From: JAXGXJ01 sp040772905
Lineage (GTDB): Bacteria > Actinomycetota > Thermoleophilia > RBG-16-64-13
Assembly (NCBI GenBank): GCA_040772905.1
Contig: JAXGXJ010000007.1
Coordinates: forward strand, 124,001-188,000
Length of the DNA: 64,000 nt
Reading direction: 5' to 3'
In this document: positions 9,295-18,012 of the stretch, in pieces
Layout of the letters: every line of letters begins with the position of its first letter
Position numbering within the stretch: position 1 is the first letter of the stretch
Position numbers and translations under genes: made by a program
Notes under the pieces: generated by a model
Seen by the model: only the letters and a program-made list of their open reading frames with translations
Database searches by the model: none
What the model was told of the DNA's origin: nothing

Positions 9295-9319
9295 CAGACG
9301 GGTACCCGTCTGGTATGCT
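9295..9319 (+). promoter_or_regulatory. 18-bp perfect palindrome overlapping an extended -10
   Basis: Positions 9295-9312 form an uninterrupted 18-base palindrome (CAGACGGGT and its complement). It overlaps TGGTATGCT (9311-9319), a good extended -10 (TGnTATnnT). The upstream CGTCTG at 9284-9289 adds a further half-site and could instead form a hairpin with 9295-9300. The arrangement looks like a repressor operator at the promoter of the SLH gene, giving a leader of about 250 bases; it might also contribute to termination of the ABC operon. Confidence 0.45.
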
Positions 9320-9478
9320 GCGCCGCGTTGTGTCATCACCAGCCTTAGTCTTCACAGTCTTAGACTTGGGCAGAGGGCGAACTGGAGAGTAGTGACCAGG
9401 CCCAAAGCGCGTCGCGAGACTTCCTTCCACTAGACCATCCGCATCTCATCCGCAGCCTGTGTGCCCGCCACGCTCTCG

Positions 9479-9511
9479 CATGGGTAAGGCGCGCTCATGG
9501 GTGAAGCGCGC
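9479..9511 (+). repeat. Imperfect direct repeat and hairpin in the SLH leader
   Basis: Two 16-base copies (9479-9494 and 9496-9511) differ at two positions. The GCGCGCT / AGCGCGC ends around the second copy (9489-9495 and 9505-9511) can form a 7-bp stem with a 9-base loop. It lies within the 306-base gene-free stretch before the SLH gene; the rest of that stretch shows nothing I can name. Confidence 0.4.
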
Positions 9512-9574
9512 TTCGGCCTACGACCGTCACCATCTCCTCCGCCTTCAGCAGCGCAAACGAACAAAGGCAGAGGT

Positions 9575-10816
9575 ATGAAGAGAACGATACTGCGTGTGAT
9601 CCCGGCGATCGCCCTTCTGGCGACGATCTTCCTGGGAGGCCCGGCCGTCGATCCGGCACACGCACATGCGTCGACCTTCCCCGACGTAGCAGAGACCCAT
9701 CCCGCCCACGTGGCCATCGAATCCCTGGCAGAGAAGAACGTCATCTCGGGGACTGTGAGTGGTGAGTTCCTCCCCGATGACCCCGTCACACGCGCGCAAG
9801 CCGCGAAGATCTTCGTCAACTGGCAGGCCGTACCCACCGTTTCCTCCGTGGCGCACCTGAGCGACGTGCCCGAGGCGGCCGTCCCCTATGTGGGCGCCGC
9901 CCTCACGCGCGGCTGGCTGAACGGCTTCCCGGACGGCACCTTCCGCCCTGCAGCTTCCCTCACCCGGCAGCAGATGTCCGTCATCCTCATCCGCATCGTC
10001 GAGCTCGAAGATGAAGCGCTCGCCTTGAGCGAGAAAGACGTGGACGATCTCCTGGAGCCTTTCGTCGACCAAGGTGCAGTCTCCCCGGCGGCTCGACCCT
10101 ACGTTGCGGTGGCGGTGATGAAGGGGCTGCTCACCGGTGACAAGAGCGCCCGTCTCTCCCCGGTGACGCCGGTCACCCGTGCCCAGCTGTGCCTGGTGGT
10201 ACATCGAGCAGGAGTCTTGGCGCAGGGGGATGAGTCAGTCTCCGAGACACCCATCGCCACCGAGGTGCAGACTCCGCAGACAGACTCCGCCGATGCCCCG
10301 CTGACCAAGGATGAGCGGGCCCAGGCGGCCTTCATGGACGCCTACCTGTTCGCGCCTCGCAACAGCCCCATCACCGGTGAGATGGTGGTGCAGAACGCCC
10401 GCTGGTACGGCATACCTGTGTTGCCGCAGTTGGTGATCATGGCAGCCGAGACTTCACTGGGCGATCCCAAACTCGGCGGCACGCTGGCCCGCAACTACAA
10501 CTTCGGCTGCATGCGCTACCACGGAAGCGACACCGCGTGGGGTCTGCTCTCCTCGGGCAAGATCTGGGTGGCCGGCAAAGACTGGTACGCCTTCCCCAGC
10601 CCACAGGTGGGCATGGCCGCATTCGGCCGCTATCTGAAGACGGCTGTGGACGGCTTCTACATGCCCATCCTCACCGCGGCCGACCCCGACTGGGATCGGT
10701 TCGCCGGCGTCTACTACGGCCGCAACGTGTCCGGCTTCAGCAGCTATGTGGGGCGCCTGCACACGCTTGAGAACAAGTTCCGCAGCATGGCGGCCGCTCA
10801 GGGCGTGGATCTGTAG
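9575..10816 (+). CDS. SLH-domain cell-surface protein with glucosaminidase-like domain
   Basis: Secreted protein of 413 residues, probably a peptidoglycan hydrolase held at the wall. A signal peptide (MKRTILRVIPAIALLATIFLGG, cut near AHA) precedes three S-layer homology repeats, about residues 35-200, each with the FPDV...G...F.P...TR..A pattern. These normally bind pyruvylated cell-wall polymer. After a linker, residues about 260-410 (ITGEMVVQNARWYGIP...AAETSLGDP...NYNFGCMRY) resemble the endo-beta-N-acetylglucosaminidase/LytD family. ATG 9575 follows AGGCAGAGG. Likely function: wall turnover or S-layer attachment. Confidence 0.85.
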   Translation: MKRTILRVIPAIALLATIFLGGPAVDPAHAHASTFPDVAETHPAHVAIESLAEKNVISGTVSGEFLPDDPVTRAQAAKIFVNWQAVPTVSSVAHLSDVPEAAVPYVGAALTRGWLNGFPDGTFRPAASLTRQQMSVILIRIVELEDEALALSEKDVDDLLEPFVDQGAVSPAARPYVAVAVMKGLLTGDKSARLSPVTPVTRAQLCLVVHRAGVLAQGDESVSETPIATEVQTPQTDSADAPLTKDERAQAAFMDAYLFAPRNSPITGEMVVQNARWYGIPVLPQLVIMAAETSLGDPKLGGTLARNYNFGCMRYHGSDTAWGLLSSGKIWVAGKDWYAFPSPQVGMAAFGRYLKTAVDGFYMPILTAADPDWDRFAGVYYGRNVSGFSSYVGRLHTLENKFRSMAAAQGVDL

Positions 10817-10842
10817 CACGTCCGTATCCAGGTCGTGACCGA

Positions 10843-10869
10843 GCGGGGCGCGCCGCCGGCGCGCCCCGC
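10843..10869. terminator. GC-rich hairpin between convergent SLH gene and phoU
   Basis: A perfect 12-bp stem (10843-10854 with 10858-10869) with a 3-base loop lies between two genes that end toward each other. A T-tract is weak on both sides, so it may act as a bidirectional pause/terminator. Confidence 0.55.
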
Positions 10870-10921
10870 CCCGGGACCGGTCTTCCTCCGTTCAAGCGTC
10901 GCCCGGAAGGCAGGACGGGCC

Positions 10922-11572
10922 TTACCCCAGGTGCTCCTCATCGCCTGTGACGAAGTAGCGCACCCGTTCGCCCAGGTTCACGGCGTGATCGCCGATGCGC
11001 TCGAAATAGCGCCCCACCATGGCCAGACGGATCGCCGGCGCCAGCGCATCGGCACCCTTCAACTCCACCAGATGCTGGATGAGCTGCGCATGTAGGTCGT
11101 CCAACCGGTCGTCCTGCCGGGCGATATCGGCCGCCAACTTGTCGTCTTTGGCCGCCCACGCATCGATGGCCGCGCTCAACAGGCGTCCGCTCTCTCGGCC
11201 CAGGTCCGCCAGCAGTGCCCGCACACCCCTCAGTTCGGGATCGTGCACATCCTCCACCTGCACCAGCTTGGCGATGTTGTAGGCCAGGTCACCGGCCCTC
11301 TCCAGGTCGTTCACAACACGAAGGATGGCGACGATCAAGCGCAGGTCTCCCGCAACGGGAGCCTGCTGCGCCATGAGAGCCAGGGAGCGCTTCTCGATGT
11401 CGAGGAAGAGATCGTCGATGGCATCGTCCCCCTGCCGCACCCTGCGGGCCAGCTCTTTGTCGCCTTCGATGAGCGCTGTCGTCGCCATCTGGATGCTCTG
11501 CTCCACCAAGGCACCCATACGCACGATGGCCTGGTCGAGGCTCTCGAGTTCTCTGTGGAAGGCGTCCCGCAT
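10922..11572 (-). CDS. phoU: Phosphate transport regulator PhoU
   Basis: Cytoplasmic adaptor (216 residues) that links the Pst transporter to the PhoR kinase and represses the Pho response when phosphate is ample. Two three-helix PhoU repeats are visible, each with the metal-binding E/DxxxD pattern (VVNDLERAGDLAYNIAK and MVGRYFERIGDHAVNLGE). It is the last gene of the pst operon, 27 bases after pstB, with AGGAGGAG before ATG 11572. Confidence 0.95.
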   Translation of the reverse strand: MRDAFHRELESLDQAIVRMGALVEQSIQMATTALIEGDKELARRVRQGDDAIDDLFLDIEKRSLALMAQQAPVAGDLRLIVAILRVVNDLERAGDLAYNIAKLVQVEDVHDPELRGVRALLADLGRESGRLLSAAIDAWAAKDDKLAADIARQDDRLDDLHAQLIQHLVELKGADALAPAIRLAMVGRYFERIGDHAVNLGERVRYFVTGDEEHLG

Positions 11573-11599
11573 GGTCTCCTCCTGGCACCTGTCCGGCCG

Positions 11600-12433
11600 C
11601 TAGCCGAACCGGCCCGACACGTAGTCTTCTGTGCGCTTGTCCCGGGGTTTTGTGAATATCTGGCCGGTGGGACCGTACTCCACCAGTATTCCCCAGCGAT
11701 GCGAGGTCTCCTCGTCCACCTCGGTGTACAGGAAGGCGGTCTCGTCGGAGACGCGCGCGGCCTGCTGCATGTTGTGCGTGACGATGATGATGGAGTATTC
11801 CTGTTTCAGTTCCTGCATCAGGTCCTCAATGCGCACCGTGGCGATGGGATCGAGAGCCGAGGCCGGCTCGTCCATGAGGATCACGTCCGGTTCCACCGCT
11901 ATGGCGCGGGCGATGCACAACCTCTGCTGCTGTCCACCGGAGAGGTCGAGGGCGCTCTTCTTGAGCTTGTTCTTGACCTCGTCCCACAGCGCGGCCCGAC
12001 GCAGGCTGCGCTCCACCAGCTCGTCCATGTCGCCCTTGTAGCCGTTGATCTTGGCTCCGAAGACGATGTTCTCGTAGATGGACTTGGGAAAGGGATTGGG
12101 CCGCTGGAACACCATGCCGATGTGACGCCGCACCACGACCGGGTCGACGCCGGGAGCGTAGATGTTCTCCCCGTGATACAGGATCTGGCCCGACACCCGC
12201 GTGCCCGGGATGAGTTCGTTCATGCGGTTGAAACAGCGGATCAGAGTGCTCTTGCCGCAGCCGGAAGGCCCGATGACAGCAGTGATGCGCCTCGGCCGGA
12301 TGACCATGTTGACATCCTTGAGCGCCAGGCTCGGACCGTAGTGCACGCTTAGGTCGGACACCGAGAAGACCGGGGCCTCGCCGCCGACGCCCCAGTCCGG
12401 AGTCTCATCGTGGGTCTTGACTTCGAGATCCAT
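11600..12433 (-). CDS. pstB: Phosphate ABC transporter ATP-binding protein PstB
   Basis: ATPase of the high-affinity phosphate importer, 277 residues. Walker A is GPSGCGKST (about 55-63), the signature LSGGQQQRLCIARA, and Walker B VILMDEPASALDP. The N-terminal 20 residues extend beyond most PstB proteins. The start ATG 12433 is the only usable in-frame start before the ABC domain; AAGGAG lies 12 bases upstream, rather far. It follows the pyruvate kinase stop by only five bases, so pyk and pstB are expected on one transcript. Confidence 0.95.
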   Translation of the reverse strand: MDLEVKTHDETPDWGVGGEAPVFSVSDLSVHYGPSLALKDVNMVIRPRRITAVIGPSGCGKSTLIRCFNRMNELIPGTRVSGQILYHGENIYAPGVDPVVVRRHIGMVFQRPNPFPKSIYENIVFGAKINGYKGDMDELVERSLRRAALWDEVKNKLKKSALDLSGGQQQRLCIARAIAVEPDVILMDEPASALDPIATVRIEDLMQELKQEYSIIIVTHNMQQAARVSDETAFLYTEVDEETSHRWGILVEYGPTGQIFTKPRDKRTEDYVSGRFG

Positions 12434-12438
12434 GCAGA

Positions 12439-13980
12439 CTATCGACTCCTTCTCGAGAGAGGGGATGCTGACGGTGCCGCGGATGACCCCACCCCATCGT
12501 CGGCCAAATCGATGACCTCCAGACGGTTGTTCCCTTGGATCATGACGGCCAAGCCGGGCTTGAGCTTCTCGGCGGTCACCCAGCGCCGGGCGATGCCGTG
12601 CCAATCGATCTCGGTGCAGCTGAGGGTGATCTCCGCTTCCTGCGGGGCGACGTCCGCGCCCGGGCGTAGCGGCGCTGACCGCCGATGCACGGCTTCCGGC
12701 ACGTATACCGGGTAGACACCACGGGAGAACTGCAGACGCTGGCAGGTCTCCGCGAAGGGACTGAAGGCCACGATCCACGCTCGGGGCCGCAGTCGAGCGA
12801 TAGCCCGAGCGGTGGTACCCGTCTCGGTGGGGACCATGATGTAGCGCGCGTCCAGACGTTCGGCTGTATCCGCCGCCTCCTCAGCCAGCACGCCCCGCAC
12901 CGTCTGCGCGTCGGCCGGAGGCCGGCTGGTGTTCGGAAGATGCCGCTCGGTGGCCGTGGTGACCCTGGACATGACGGCCACCGCCTCCACAGGGAACATG
13001 CCCATGGCTGTCTCTTCGGAGAGCATGACGCAGTCGGTGCCGTCCAATACGGCGTTGGTGACATCGGTAACCTCGGCACGGGTGGGACGACGATTCTCGG
13101 TCATCGACTCCAGCATCTGCGTGGCCGTGACGACCGGGCGACCGGCGGCGTTGGCCCGGCCGATCAGCAGCTTCTGCGCCACCGCCACGCGCTCGATGGG
13201 GATCTCCACCCCCAGATCTCCGCGGGCTACCATGAGAGCGTCCGTCACCTCCAGGATGTCGTCTATGCGCTCCACCGCCCGGGCACGTTCGATCTTGGCC
13301 ACCAAGAAGGGGTCACGGCCCAGCGCGACCGCGGCGGCGCGAACGGCCGTGATGTCCTCAGGACCCTGGACGAACGAGACGGCCACCGCGTCGACGCCCT
13401 GGTCGAGGGCGAAGGCCAACAACTCCCGGTCGCGGTCGGTGAACGCCGATATGCCCAGATCCAGACCTGGAAAGCTCATGCCGTCGCGCGAGCGCAACTC
13501 TCCCCCTACCACCACGCGGGCCGAAGCCTCATGACTGTCGCCGCCGGAGAGCACGCGCAGCTGGATGAGGCCGTCGTTCAGAAAGACGTCGTCCCGGGCC
13601 TTGAGCGTGGTCGGTATCCTCTCGAGCGGCAGCGGGATCGCCAGGAGCGCGGCATCCTTGGGTCGGGCGTCACCACCAGCCGCGGCGGCGACCAAGCGGA
13701 CAACCTGCCCCCGCTTCAGATGCACCACTTCGCCCGCCAGCTTCCCGACTCGCAACTTCGGCCCAGGCAGGTCGGCCATGACGGCCACGCGCCGGCCCAC
13801 CCGCTCGGCCGCGGCTCTCACCGCGGCGATCGTGGCCCGGTGGCTCTCGAAGTCCCCGTGGGCCAGATTGAGCCGGGCCACGTCCATCCCCTGGCGAAGC
13901 ATACGCTCCAGGGTGCGGGGGGCCTGTGACGCGGGCCCGATGGTGCATACGATGCGCGTCTTGTGAGAGGAGAGAGTCAT
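12439..13980 (-). CDS. pyk: Pyruvate kinase, embedded in the pst operon
   Basis: Catalyses phosphoenolpyruvate + ADP to pyruvate + ATP. The 513 residues include the N-terminal KTRIVCTIGPAS motif, the B domain (about 75-175), the active-site lysine region VAKIERARAVE, the MVARGDLGVEIP phosphate/Mg2+ motif and MLSEETAMG. The C-terminal domain includes PTETGTTARAIARLRP and then an added tail (about 440-513, TLSCTEIDWHGIARRW...) atypical of E. coli PykF. Its ATG overlaps the pstA stop by one base (TGATG) and its stop is five bases before pstB, so it is translationally coupled within the phosphate operon. Confidence 0.94.
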   Translation of the reverse strand: MTLSSHKTRIVCTIGPASQAPRTLERMLRQGMDVARLNLAHGDFESHRATIAAVRAAAERVGRRVAVMADLPGPKLRVGKLAGEVVHLKRGQVVRLVAAAAGGDARPKDAALLAIPLPLERIPTTLKARDDVFLNDGLIQLRVLSGGDSHEASARVVVGGELRSRDGMSFPGLDLGISAFTDRDRELLAFALDQGVDAVAVSFVQGPEDITAVRAAAVALGRDPFLVAKIERARAVERIDDILEVTDALMVARGDLGVEIPIERVAVAQKLLIGRANAAGRPVVTATQMLESMTENRRPTRAEVTDVTNAVLDGTDCVMLSEETAMGMFPVEAVAVMSRVTTATERHLPNTSRPPADAQTVRGVLAEEAADTAERLDARYIMVPTETGTTARAIARLRPRAWIVAFSPFAETCQRLQFSRGVYPVYVPEAVHRRSAPLRPGADVAPQEAEITLSCTEIDWHGIARRWVTAEKLKPGLAVMIQGNNRLEVIDLADDGVGSSAAPSASPLSRRSR

Positions 13981-14963
13981 CAGCGCTTCATCCTGTTGCG
14001 TGAAGCCACCACTCTGGCCACGATGGTGAATACCAGCACTATTATGAGCAACTCAAGCGCGCCCGCCCATGCCCGAGCCTGTCCGGCCTGGAACGGGTTG
14101 CGAGCCCCGTCGAAGATGGCGAGCGGCAGAGCCTGGATGGGCTCGCCCCACAGCCTGGCCGTCAACTGGATGGAGCCGAGCGCGGTCAGCAGCAGCGGGG
14201 CCGTCTCTCCGGCGGCGCGGGCGATGGCCAGCATGACCCCTGTGGTGATGCCCGGCGCGGCAGAGGGCAGGATGACCTTGATGACCGTCTGCCACTTGGC
14301 CGCCCCCAGCGCGTAGCTGGCATCCTTGAGTTCGGGTGGCACCAGCTTGAGCATCTCCTCGGTGGAGCGCAAGACGATGGGCATCATGATGATGGCCAGC
14401 GCGGCCGCGCCCATGAGCGCGCCGAATCCGAAGGAGATCACCAGGGCCGTGTACACGAACAGACCCACGAAGATGGAGGGCACACCCGTCATCACGTCGG
14501 AGAAGAAGCGGATGAGCTTGGCCAGCCAGTTCTTCTTGCCGTACTCCACAAGATACACGGCACCCAGGATGCCCAGAGGCACCGACACCACTGCGGCCAA
14601 CGACACCATGATAGCCGTCCCGATGAGCCCGTTCAGGAAGCCGCCGCCCTCACGACGCAGGCTGAAGATCTGCGAACTGGTAAGGAACTCCCAGTCCATG
14701 GTCTGGATGCCGCGGGCGATGATCTCGTAGAGGATCATCACCACCGGGATGAGGGTGATGAGCACGGCCAGGACCACCAGCGCAAGGTTGCGACGGTCAC
14801 GCCACACCCGGCGCTGCGCGGGACGACACTCGCTCAGCGATACCCCGGCACCCATCCGGCCGCCTGCCCAGCGACTGCCGGCGGAAGACCCGGCGTCATC
14901 CACGCCCGGCTTCAGGAGGTCATCGGGTGTGCGGCGCTTCGTCACAGCCGGTTGAACCGCCAT
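13980..14963 (-). CDS. pstA: Phosphate ABC transporter permease PstA
   Basis: Inner-membrane permease, 327 residues, paired with PstC. It has six hydrophobic segments after a polar N-terminal stretch of about 55 residues that is longer than usual. The cytoplasmic EAA-like loop GAAKWQTVIKVILPSAAPGI is clear and the C-terminus is typical (VFTIVARVVASRNR). The start overlaps the pstC end by 22 bases; the stop overlaps the pyk start. Confidence 0.94.
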   Translation of the reverse strand: MAVQPAVTKRRTPDDLLKPGVDDAGSSAGSRWAGGRMGAGVSLSECRPAQRRVWRDRRNLALVVLAVLITLIPVVMILYEIIARGIQTMDWEFLTSSQIFSLRREGGGFLNGLIGTAIMVSLAAVVSVPLGILGAVYLVEYGKKNWLAKLIRFFSDVMTGVPSIFVGLFVYTALVISFGFGALMGAAALAIIMMPIVLRSTEEMLKLVPPELKDASYALGAAKWQTVIKVILPSAAPGITTGVMLAIARAAGETAPLLLTALGSIQLTARLWGEPIQALPLAIFDGARNPFQAGQARAWAGALELLIIVLVFTIVARVVASRNRMKR

Positions 14964-15925
14964 ACGATGGCGCGCGCGGCCATGTTGATGATGATGGTCA
15001 TGACGAAGAGCACCACGCCTATGGCCACGAGCGCCCGGATGTGGTCACCCGTGGCCTCCGAGAACTGGTTGGCGATGACCGCGGCCATGGTATAGCCGGG
15101 CCTGACGATGGATGCGTCGACCTTCACAGCGGACCCCACCAAGAGAGCGACCGCGATGGTCTCACCCAACGCCCGTCCCAACCCCAGCATGACCGCCCCC
15201 ACGATGCCGCCGCGCGCGCGGGGGAGCACCGACTGGCGGATCATCTCCCAGCGAGTGGCCCCCAGAGCGTAGGCGGCCTGCCGGTCGGCGTCGGGAACGG
15301 TGTCGAACACCTCACGCGTGAGCGAACTGATGATGGGAGTGATCATGATGGCCAGGATGACTCCGGCCCCGAAGTACGAGAGACCGGAGGGTGGGCCCGC
15401 GAAGATGGGGATGAACCCCAGATACTTGGCGAAGAAGCCCGCCACCGGCTGCAGAAAGAGCGGCAGAAGGACGAAGACCCCCCACAATCCGTAGATGACG
15501 CTGGGTACGGCGGCCAGCAGATCGACCGCATAGCCGATGGGAGCCCGCAGACGCTTGGGCGCGTACTCGGTGAGGAACAGCGACACACCCAGGCTGAGCG
15601 GCACGGCGATCACCAAGGCGATGACCGAGGTGACGATGGTGCCGTAGATGAAGGCCAGGGCTCCGAACTTGCCGCTGCTGGGACTCCACTCCGAACTGGT
15701 GATGAACGAGATGCCCTCCGCGCGGAAGACCGGGAGTGCCGTCCCCGTGGTGGAGACGACCATGTAGGCCAGCACCAGCAGCACCAGTACTCCGCAACCG
15801 CCGGCAAGCAGGGCGAACAGAGGGTCGGCGCGCCGAGCCAGACCTCCGCGTTGCCATTTTCGGCCGGATACGTCGCCCCGAGGCGTGGTCGCGGTGAGAC
15901 CGGTGGGGGATACCTCAGAAGCCAC
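14942..15925 (-). CDS. pstC: Phosphate ABC transporter permease PstC
   Basis: Inner-membrane permease, 327 residues, with PstC features: TM1 near residues 36-58, the FITSSEWSPSSGKFGALAFIYGT segment and the EAA-type loop GATRWEMIRQSVLPRARGG. The ORF overlaps pstS by 11 bases and pstA by 22 bases, so the three are translationally coupled. Confidence 0.94.
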   Translation of the reverse strand: MASEVSPTGLTATTPRGDVSGRKWQRGGLARRADPLFALLAGGCGVLVLLVLAYMVVSTTGTALPVFRAEGISFITSSEWSPSSGKFGALAFIYGTIVTSVIALVIAVPLSLGVSLFLTEYAPKRLRAPIGYAVDLLAAVPSVIYGLWGVFVLLPLFLQPVAGFFAKYLGFIPIFAGPPSGLSYFGAGVILAIMITPIISSLTREVFDTVPDADRQAAYALGATRWEMIRQSVLPRARGGIVGAVMLGLGRALGETIAVALLVGSAVKVDASIVRPGYTMAAVIANQFSEATGDHIRALVAIGVVLFVMTIIINMAARAIVWRFNRL

Positions 15926-17039
15926 GTATCGCCTCCACTTTGAGGAGCGCGAGGGCCTTCAGCTCTTCCGGCAAGGGAGCATACCCCAACTCCTCGGCGA
16001 TGGGAGTACCTTCGTTCAAGGAGTAGACCAACCAGTCTTTGAGCGCCGCAGCTTTGGCTTTCGACCGCATCTGCTCGTACGCGAGCACCCAGGTGGCACC
16101 CACTATGGGATATGCGTCGGGATGCGCGCTGTTGGCCACCGAGAAGCGCAGGTCATCGGGATACTCCTCGATGAGTGCTGCCGCGGATGTGGCCTCCAGA
16201 CTCGGGACGATGAAGTTGCCGGCCTGATTCTGCAGGCTGGCCATGGGCAGCCCCGTCTCTACGGCGTACGAGTACTCCACGTACCCTATGCTGCCGGGCT
16301 GTTGCTGGATGACGGCCGACACGCCGTCGTTGCCCTGCCCGCCGAGACCCACGGGCCAGTCGACGTCCTTGCCCGCGCCCACCAAGTCGTGCCACCGGGT
16401 GGAGACGGCGCTGAGATACTCGGTGAAGATGGCGGTCGTGCCCGAAGCATCCGAGCGATGGACCACCTGAAGACGGCTCTTGGGCAGCTGCACTCCCGGG
16501 TTGAGAGCCACGATACGAGGATCGTCCCAGGAGGTGATCTCCCCCAGGAAGATGGCTGTGAGCAACAGAGGATCGAGCCTCACCTCGGCAACACCCTCAA
16601 GGTTGTAGGCGAGGACTATCGACCCGAACACCGTAGGGATGTGAAGCACCTTGGAGCCGCCGGCCGCCTCGGCCGCAGCGATCTCCTCATCCTTCATGGG
16701 CGCGTCGGTGCCTCCGAAGTCCACAGTGAGCCGGGTGAACTGCTCGATACCTCCGCCCGAGCCGATACCCTGATAGTTCAGCCTCACATCGGGGTTCGCC
16801 AATTGGTATTCGCCGATCCACTCTATGTAGAGCGGCCGGGGGAAGGTGGCCCCGGCGCCGTTGAGCCTCACGTCGCCCGCATCGGGGTCGTCGGCGCCGC
16901 CGGCGCTGGGGAGTTCACCGGTGCCGCAGGCCCCGCCGACAAGGCCGCCCGCGAGAAGAACGAGCGCCAGTATGACCGCCCCCAGCAGCACGAGACGGAC
17001 GAGACGGGCGCGGCCGTAACCGGCGCTCTGCTGCGTCAT
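15915..17039 (-). CDS. pstS: Phosphate-binding lipoprotein PstS
   Basis: Extracytoplasmic phosphate receptor, 374 residues. An N-terminal hydrophobic segment ends in a lipobox-like GGAC (Cys about 38), implying lipid anchoring. Mature-protein signatures are LNGAGATFPRPLYIEWI, GIGSGGGIEQF, DFGGTDAPMKDEE and VHRSDASGTTAIFTEYL, the last two being phosphate-contact loops. AGGAGG precedes ATG 17039. First gene of the pst operon. Confidence 0.94.
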   Translation of the reverse strand: MTQQSAGYGRARLVRLVLLGAVILALVLLAGGLVGGACGTGELPSAGGADDPDAGDVRLNGAGATFPRPLYIEWIGEYQLANPDVRLNYQGIGSGGGIEQFTRLTVDFGGTDAPMKDEEIAAAEAAGGSKVLHIPTVFGSIVLAYNLEGVAEVRLDPLLLTAIFLGEITSWDDPRIVALNPGVQLPKSRLQVVHRSDASGTTAIFTEYLSAVSTRWHDLVGAGKDVDWPVGLGGQGNDGVSAVIQQQPGSIGYVEYSYAVETGLPMASLQNQAGNFIVPSLEATSAAALIEEYPDDLRFSVANSAHPDAYPIVGATWVLAYEQMRSKAKAAALKDWLVYSLNEGTPIAEELGYAPLPEELKALALLKVEAIRGF

Positions 17040-17087
17040 CCTGTCCTCCTCGCATAGTTCGTCCTACCGGACATGCCGGTCGCTATC

Positions 17088-17126
17088 AGACTAGCAGGAC
17101 GACCCCCGTGAGGTGTTACATTCACG
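17088..17126 (-). promoter_or_regulatory. Possible Pho-dependent promoter of the pst operon
   Basis: On the minus strand, TAGTCT (17093-17088) is a fair -10 about 50 bases before pstS. No TTGACA-like box stands at -35. Instead an inverted CGTGA-N10-TCACG element (17107-17126) occupies that place, as expected for an activator-dependent promoter. It is not a textbook PHO box. Confidence 0.3.
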
Positions 17127-17289
17127 TAAAAGCGGAGCGAACGACGCTCGGCGATGCGGCTGGATGAGGCCGAGATGACGGCCAAGGTGAGATACTGCGG
17201 GCAAGTCCTGCTGATACGACCCGCGGGCAGGACCCCAGAGAGGGCAGGCAGCCAAAGGAAGGTGCGCGATCGACCGACCCGCCAAAGTC

Positions 17290-18012
17290 GTGCTCCTGGT
17301 CGAGGATGACCTCACCATCTCCGACTCGGTGGCGTACGCACTGCGCAGAGCCGGCTACGAGGTGCTGCAGGAGTACGACGGCCGCGCCGGTCTGCACACT
17401 GCGCTCACACGATCGGTGGACCTAGTGCTGATGGACCTCATGCTGCCCGGTCTGGACGGCATGACCGCCAGCCGCGAGATCATCAGGCGGCGACCCCGTC
17501 TGCCCATCATAATGCTGACGGCGCGCAGTGAGCGCGAGACCATCCTGGAGGGCCTGGAGTCCGGCGCCGACGACTACATCACCAAGCCGTTCGACCTCGA
17601 CGTCCTTCTGGCGCGCATCAAGGCGCGGCTGCGCCGCGATACCGCCGGTATCAGTCTGGTCACCGACGGACCCGAGGGTGGCACGGTGAGTACCGGCGAC
17701 CTGGTGCTCGACCGCGATGCCCATCTGGCGCGCACGCCGCGGGGAGAGGTGAGCCTCAACCCCAAAGAGTACGAACTGCTGCTGCTGTTCCTCTCCCGGC
17801 CGGGCCATCTCTTCCCCCGCCAGGAGATCGTCGAGCGTGTGTGGCAGCAGCGATATCTGCCCACCTCACGTAGTCTTGACGTCCATATCAGGCGCCTGCG
17901 GGCGAAGTTGGAGGAGGTGGGTGCCGAGGTCTCGCTTGAGACGGTGCGCGGCTTCGGCTACCGGCTGCAACCACTGTTGACGATCCCCACCGAAGACGGA
18001 GATGGCGACTGA
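17290..18012 (+). CDS. phoB: Phosphate regulon response regulator (PhoB/PhoP type)
   Basis: OmpR-family regulator. Receiver phospho-acceptor Asp49 is in LVLMDLMLPGLDG, the conserved Lys in TKPFDLD, and the C-terminal winged helix ends RGFGYRLQP. The GTG at 17290 is the earliest standard start codon in frame but would clip the first beta strand (MLLVEDD). An AAGGAAGG at 17254-17261 sits seven bases before an in-frame ATC at 17269, which would give the fuller N-terminus DRPAKVVLLVEDD. The stop overlaps phoR by one base (TGATG). Divergence from pstS supports the PhoB assignment. Confidence 0.9.
   Translation: MLLVEDDLTISDSVAYALRRAGYEVLQEYDGRAGLHTALTRSVDLVLMDLMLPGLDGMTASREIIRRRPRLPIIMLTARSERETILEGLESGADDYITKPFDLDVLLARIKARLRRDTAGISLVTDGPEGGTVSTGDLVLDRDAHLARTPRGEVSLNPKEYELLLLFLSRPGHLFPRQEIVERVWQQRYLPTSRSLDVHIRRLRAKLEEVGAEVSLETVRGFGYRLQPLLTIPTEDGDGD

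Noticed and set aside
9326..9574. Known riboswitch (c-di-AMP or c-di-GMP class) before the SLH hydrolase
   Set aside because: The position would be sensible for a wall hydrolase, but I could not match the conserved core sequences of either class.
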